DNA of 7,871 nt from Streptosporangiaceae bacterium (lineage in GTDB: Bacteria; Actinomycetota; Actinomycetes; Streptosporangiales; Streptosporangiaceae). The translations under genes and the position numbers were made by a program. Below are positions 4,973 to 7,871 of the stretch, piece after piece; the stretch's first letter is position 1, and the number at the start of each line of letters is the position of its first letter. The DNA is taken from NCBI GenBank assembly GCA_030040415.1, contig JASHTT010000224.1:1-7871 (forward strand), given 5' to 3'. Under the pieces are notes generated by a model. The model was not told the origin of the DNA and made no database searches. It worked only from the letters and a program-made list of their open reading frames with translations.

Positions 4973-5589
4973 GCCACCTTGGCCAGCGACTTTCTGCCCT
5001 GATCGACGGGGAACTCGAAGACTCCGATCGCGAGCGAGTGCTGATGCACCTGGCCAGGTGCAGGGCGTGCCGCGATGAGATCGTCGCGCTGCGGACGCTG
5101 AAGCGGCGGATGAACGCCCTGGGTGAAGCGGCCGCGGGGGCGGGCTTGACCGGACGGCTGATGGACCTGCAGGACGACGGGTCCCCGGGAGGCGGCTGGC
5201 CGCACTCGCCGGGATCCTGGCTGTCGGGCGCGCACGGCCGCGGCGAGTCCAGGACGGGCTGGTACGTCCTGGTCGGCTCGCTGGCCGCCGTTGTCACCGG
5301 ACTCGGCACCGCCGCGTTCATCGTGGGCGGCGATGCGCAGGTGCAGACTCCCGAGCCGTCGGTAACCCCGTCCGTGGACGTCTACACCGTGCAGCACTAC
5401 ATAGACACGGGCTGGGCGCCGGCTGACCACGCCGGGCCGGTCAGTGGCGGAGGTTCGGGGGTCGCCTCCCGGGCCGGCAGCATCGGGCATTCGGGGGTCG
5501 CGCCCCGGCCTAGTAGCAGTCTGGGGATGGCGCCGCGGGCTGGCACGATGGCGCCCAGGGAAGACCAGACCGCGCCCCGTGTGCCGTGA
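4969..5589 (+). CDS. rseA: membrane-anchored zinc-finger anti-sigma factor (RseA-like)
   Basis: Encodes 206 residues. The N-terminal domain carries the zinc-binding anti-sigma motif HLARCRAC (H27, C31, C34, with H3 as the possible fourth ligand), which binds the sigma factor and keeps it inactive. A single membrane segment spans about 98-119 (WYVLVGSLAAVVTGLGTAAF). About 87 residues then face outside. M. tuberculosis RseA has no such segment, so control here may work through the membrane, by cleavage of RseA as in proteobacteria. The outer tail from about 163 is a run of degenerate repeats (GVASRAGS, GVAPRPSS, GMAPRAGT), likely disordered. Start ATG 4969 has GGAGGG at 4958-4963 and overlaps sigE; the end overlaps the next gene as GTGA. 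Identification rests on the motif and position next to sigE. Confidence 0.87.
   Translation: MSHLGQRLSALIDGELEDSDRERVLMHLARCRACRDEIVALRTLKRRMNALGEAAAGAGLTGRLMDLQDDGSPGGGWPHSPGSWLSGAHGRGESRTGWYVLVGSLAAVVTGLGTAAFIVGGDAQVQTPEPSVTPSVDVYTVQHYIDTGWAPADHAGPVSGGGSGVASRAGSIGHSGVAPRPSSSLGMAPRAGTMAPREDQTAPRVP
5454..5548 (+). repeat. 36/30-bp repeats in the RseA outer tail
   Basis: Copies begin near 5454, 5490 and 5519. Each opens with TCGGGGGTCG or a close variant, followed by CCCC/CCTCCCGG. The first copy aligns with unit 2 of the tandem array at 112-150, with GGTTC-GGGGG-TCG-CCCGG and the flank GGCAGC in the same order. The periods of 36 and about 30 bases keep the frame and give the repeating peptide GVAPR. 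Confidence 0.6.
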
Positions 5590-6725
5590 CTGGCCCGTTC
5601 CCCGGCTGGCGTGTCGCGTGGACGACCGTAGCGTTGGTCCTGCTCGGGGTCTGCGCTGTGGGGCTCACCTTGCGGCACGGCGGTGCTGGCCGGCTGGTCG
5701 GAGACCGCGCGAAAGCTACTGACCCGCCGGGCGGTTCCGGCGGCACCGCTTCGTCGCGGTCGCCGCTCCTGTCCAAGCGGCTGACGGCTCAGCAGCTGAC
5801 GGCGGAACGGCTGATGACACAGGCGGCCGCTGCCGCCAGTCGCACTGCTTACAGCGGAGTCCAGGTCTCGGACTGGTGGGGTCCGTCCGGGCTGAGCTCG
5901 TCCGTGCTCGATGTCTGGCACCGTCCGGGCGATGCGGTTGTGGCCCAGGCGCTCGCCTCGTCCGGTAACGATATGTCCGCTCCCAGGTCCGGCGACCCCG
6001 TGGTGACCATGACCCTCACGGGCAAGCAGCTACGACTGCTGCTGGCGAACTATCAGGTGGACTACGCCGGTGCCGGCTCGGCTGGCGGCCGCTCCGCCCT
6101 GGTCGTCACGGTGCACCGAGTGGGCGGCGGGCTAGCAGCGCGGTTCTGGCTCGATCGCCAGACCAAGCTGCCGCTGCGCCGGGAGATCTTCGGCGGCCAC
6201 ACACACTTGGTCAGCGACGTCAGCCTCATCGACCTGAGGCTCGGCGCGGACGCTGTTGCCGGGATGCCCGCCGCTGGTGCGCAACCTTGGACGCGGCAGC
6301 TGGACGGGCGTGCGATCAGCGCGCTTCGGAGCAAGGGTTGGCCTGTGCTGCCACGGCTGGCCGGGGGCCTGCGGCTGTTCACTGCCAGCGAGGCGCGCGG
6401 TTCCTCCGGGCAAGTTATCGACATGTCGTACTCAGACGGACTGTCGGTCGTGTCCATCTTTGTCCAGCATGGCGCGCTGCCGCGGGTGCTACACGGCTGG
6501 CAGCGGGTGGCGATCGGTGGTCATCACGCGTTCACCAGTGACCCTGACGACCGGACCATCGCGTGGTCCAGCGGCGGGTTCGTGTTCACGATGATTGCCG
6601 ACGCACCGGCCGGGACTGTCGATCAGGCGGTCGCCACCCTCGCCCGCGACCACGAGCCGAGCTTCTGGGCGCGGCTCGGCCGCGGCTTCAAGCGGCTGGC
6701 CAGCCTGACTCACCTGTTCCGCTGA
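5586..6725 (+). CDS. RseB/MucB-like sigma-E regulatory protein
   Basis: Encodes 379 residues from GTG 5586, which overlaps the stop of rseA (GTGA), so it is translated together with it. Residues 10-29 are an uncleaved-looking membrane segment after a short N-terminus. The pre-cysteine residues at C23 (LGV) are not a good lipobox. A low-complexity linker to about 75 follows. Residues about 83-230 resemble the N-terminal MucB/RseB domain (AASRTAYSGVQVSDWW), a LolA-like fold. The C-terminal part carries MSYSDGLSVVSIFVQ (280-294) and a TIAWSSGGFVFTMIAD segment, matching the MucB/RseB C-terminal domain. In proteobacteria RseB binds the outer part of RseA and protects it from cleavage until envelope damage is sensed. 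Here RseA has such an outer part. M. tuberculosis has HtrA at this position, and no protease triad is visible in this protein. The family call rests on pattern and context. Confidence 0.72.
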   Translation: MTGPFPGWRVAWTTVALVLLGVCAVGLTLRHGGAGRLVGDRAKATDPPGGSGGTASSRSPLLSKRLTAQQLTAERLMTQAAAAASRTAYSGVQVSDWWGPSGLSSSVLDVWHRPGDAVVAQALASSGNDMSAPRSGDPVVTMTLTGKQLRLLLANYQVDYAGAGSAGGRSALVVTVHRVGGGLAARFWLDRQTKLPLRREIFGGHTHLVSDVSLIDLRLGADAVAGMPAAGAQPWTRQLDGRAISALRSKGWPVLPRLAGGLRLFTASEARGSSGQVIDMSYSDGLSVVSIFVQHGALPRVLHGWQRVAIGGHHAFTSDPDDRTIAWSSGGFVFTMIADAPAGTVDQAVATLARDHEPSFWARLGRGFKRLASLTHLFR

Positions 6726-6767
6726 TCCGCTGACGGCCGGCCAATCCAGCCGAAGCAGCCCGGGGTA

Positions 6768-6797
6768 TTCATAGCAGCGGCACGGTCGGGCTACGCT
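6768..6797 (+). promoter_or_regulatory. weak possible promoter of tatB
   Basis: TTCATA (6768-6773), 18 bases, then TACGCT (6792-6797), 7 of 12 matches, in a slightly AT-richer spot. The 125-nt gap between the RseB-like gene and tatB makes a separate promoter likely. Confidence 0.25.
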
Positions 6798-6807
6798 GGG
6801 CCCAGCG
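6794..6807 (+). promoter_or_regulatory. 14-bp perfect palindrome before tatB
   Basis: CGCTGGGCCCAGCG reads the same on both strands and covers the expected transcription start of the possible tatB promoter. It could be an operator, or chance in GC-rich DNA. No factor can be named. Confidence 0.35.
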
Positions 6808-6850
6808 GGCTGCGAAGTTCGCCCGGGTCCTAGCCTCCAGGAGCCTGCCG

Positions 6851-7213
6851 GTGTTCGACCTGTCGTTCTTCAAGCTGATGGTGCTCGCCGTCATCGCGCT
6901 GGTCGTCTTCGGGCCTGATCGGCTGCCGGTCATCGCCGCGCAGGCAGGTCGTGCGCTTCGCGAGCTGCGCAACATGGCCGAGGGAGCGAGGTCTGACCTG
7001 CAGGACAGTCTCGGGACCGATCTCAGCGAATTCGACCTGGCCGACCTGAACCCGAAGCACTTCGTCCGCAAGCACCTGATGGATGAGCTGACCGGCGACG
7101 GCATGCTCACCGGCCGCTTGTCTGATGGCTTTAACGGCTCGGGACCGGCCGCGAGCCCGGTGGTGCGGCTGGCGCCTGGTGAGAGCCCGCCCTACGACGC
7201 CGAGGCGACCTGA
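6851..7213 (+). CDS. tatB: Sec-independent protein translocase subunit TatB
   Basis: Part of the twin-arginine translocation complex, which carries folded proteins across the cytoplasmic membrane. TatB together with TatC recognises the signal peptide. The 120-residue protein has a membrane helix at the N-terminus (about 6-20), the hinge FGPDRLP (20-26), and an amphipathic helix (about 28-48: AAQAGRALRELRNMAEGAR). A charged cytoplasmic tail follows. The short outer start MFDLSF and the LxNMAEGARSDL stretch separate it from TatA, and tatB lies near sigE in mycobacteria too. GTG 6851 has AGGAG at 6839-6843 with a 7-nt spacer. No tatA or tatC is in the window. Confidence 0.92.
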   Translation: MFDLSFFKLMVLAVIALVVFGPDRLPVIAAQAGRALRELRNMAEGARSDLQDSLGTDLSEFDLADLNPKHFVRKHLMDELTGDGMLTGRLSDGFNGSGPAASPVVRLAPGESPPYDAEAT

Positions 7214-7295
7214 GGCCGCTTCCGCTCTTTGGGCTGCGGCTCCAGGGGTTCATGCTCCGGGCTAGCGCTCCGGCTGTCCTCGCCTGTCGCTGTGC

Positions 7296-7372
7296 GGGGT
7301 CGTCGTCGCCGGCTGCCGCTGTCGCTCCGCAGGCTCTGCGGGGTGTCCCCCCGACGAGGGCGTCCCCCCGAC
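7296..7372. repeat. GC-rich repeats between tatB and mrp
   Basis: GGGGTGTCCCCCCGAC (7340-7355) is followed at once by GAGGGCGTCCCCCCGAC (7356-7372), an imperfect direct repeat of about 16 bases. GGGGTCGTCGTCGCC stands at 7296-7310. The GGGGT-GTCCCCCC core resembles the repeats at 112-189 and 5454-5548, here in noncoding DNA. A shorter direct repeat, GCTCCGG at 7254-7260 and 7267-7273, lies before it. Confidence 0.45.
7327..7341. terminator. hairpin between convergent tatB and mrp
   Basis: CCGCA / TGCGG with a 5-nt loop, in the middle of the 170-nt gap between two convergent genes. A stem of this kind can work in both directions, but it is only 5 bp and overlaps the GC-rich repeats. Confidence 0.35.
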
Positions 7373-7383
7373 TGGCTCAGCGA

Positions 7384-7871
7384 TCAGGCCAGATGCAGGC
7401 CGAGCTGGCGGCCAGCCAGGCTGCGCCCGCGTCCGGCCAGCCCCTCGGCGACCTTGCGTAGCTGCTGAGAGGCCGGCGCGTCCGGGTCAGAGAGCACAAG
7501 CGGCACGCCGCTGTCACCAGCCTCGCGCAGCCGTGGATCGATTGGCACCTCGCCGAGCATGGGCACCAAGGTCCCGGTGATCCTGCTCAGCGCTCCGGCC
7601 ACCGCCTGCCCGCCGCCGCTGCCGAAGACGTCGACCCGCCCTCCGCAGTGCGGGCAGGGCAGGTACGACATGTTCTCGATCACGCCTACCACGTGCTGGT
7701 GCAGCTGGGCGGCCAGCGTGCCTGCTCGCTCGGCCACCTCCGCCGAGGCCAGCTGCGGGGTGGTGACCACGATCAGCTCGCTGCCAGGCACCAGGTGCGC
7801 GGCGGATATCGCCACGTCGCCTGTGCCGGGCGGCAGGTCCATCAGCAGCACGTCCAGGTCGCCCCAGAACA
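7384..7871 (-). CDS. mrp: Mrp/NBP35 family P-loop ATPase (Fe-S cluster carrier), 5' end outside window
   Basis: Cytoplasmic ATPase that binds and transfers iron-sulfur clusters. About 162 residues of the C-terminal part are present. The frame runs out of the right edge, so the P-loop (GKGGVGKS) is not seen and no start is given. Visible family landmarks, reading from the edge, are WGDLDVLLMDLPPGTGD (the Walker-B-like region), VVTTPQLASAEVAERA, GVIENMSYLPCPHCGG with the CPHC metal-binding pair, and the glycine-rich FGSGGG. LGEVPIDPRLREAGDSGVP follows before the C-terminus. The GTG at 7851 lies inside this conserved region and is not the start. mrp lies near sigE and tatB in mycobacteria, so this extends the conserved order. 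Confidence 0.95.
   Translation of the reverse strand, partial: FWGDLDVLLMDLPPGTGDVAISAAHLVPGSELIVVTTPQLASAEVAERAGTLAAQLHQHVVGVIENMSYLPCPHCGGRVDVFGSGGGQAVAGALSRITGTLVPMLGEVPIDPRLREAGDSGVPLVLSDPDAPASQQLRKVAEGLAGRGRSLAGRQLGLHLA

Noticed and set aside
4792..5490. Minus-strand open frame of 232 codons across the sigE/rseA junction
   Set aside because: It opposes two well-supported coupled genes, and its product is Pro/Arg-rich with no motif.
5586..5700. Lipoprotein signal on the RseB-like protein
   Set aside because: C23 is preceded by LGV, with Val directly before the cysteine, which does not fit a lipobox. A membrane anchor is more likely.
5586..6725. HtrA-type serine protease, expected at this position from the mycobacterial order
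   Set aside because: No GNSGG catalytic motif, no PDZ-like segment and no His/Asp triad pattern are visible. The C-terminal YSDGL stretch fits RseB instead.
1..7871. Insertion sequence, phage, integrase, tRNA or rRNA
   Set aside because: No transposase or integrase motif, terminal inverted repeat with target duplication, tRNA cloverleaf or rRNA stretch was seen.

Overview
The window is very GC-rich and has the gene order and protein families of an actinobacterium. The right half matches the conserved sigE neighbourhood known from Mycobacterium tuberculosis: a SAM methyltransferase like Rv1220c, then sigE, rseA, a variable gene, tatB, and mrp a little further on. The left half carries an XRE regulator/DUF397 pair plus an RsbW-like ATPase. 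Such sets are numerous in Streptomyces and related filamentous actinomycetes and rare in mycobacteria, so a filamentous actinomycete is more likely. I cannot name the genus.

Left part (1-2878). A possible tail of an upstream gene overlaps a small DUF397-like gene whose N-terminus is built from three 39-bp tandem repeats and which is followed by a hairpin. Next come four 16-bp direct repeats, then an XRE/DUF5753 regulator and a DUF397 gene 6 nt downstream, closed by a second hairpin. A separate promoter drives a gene for an HATPase (anti-sigma-factor-like) protein. Both promoter regions contain a short palindrome with an AAGTT core, a candidate shared operator.

Middle (2879-4282). A 55-residue DUF3117 gene with its own promoter converges on an O-methyltransferase gene on the minus strand. 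The methyltransferase seems to start at a rare ATT codon. The divergent gap between the methyltransferase and sigE holds a degenerate 14-15 bp repeat and two ECF-type promoters, one an excellent match to the sigma-E consensus, which suggests autoregulation.

Right part (4283-7871). sigE, a membrane-anchored zinc-finger anti-sigma factor, and an RseB/MucB-like protein overlap by 4 nt at each junction and form one translationally coupled unit. The mycobacterial order has the HtrA protease where this window has the RseB-like protein, so the circuit looks more like the proteobacterial RseA-RseB envelope-stress switch. tatB follows with its own ribosome binding site, and a 5'-truncated mrp gene converges on it. 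A family of GC-rich repeats with a GGGGTCG...CCCC core occurs in the first gene, in the outer tail of RseA and between tatB and mrp. This dispersed repeat and the RseB-like replacement are the most unusual features.
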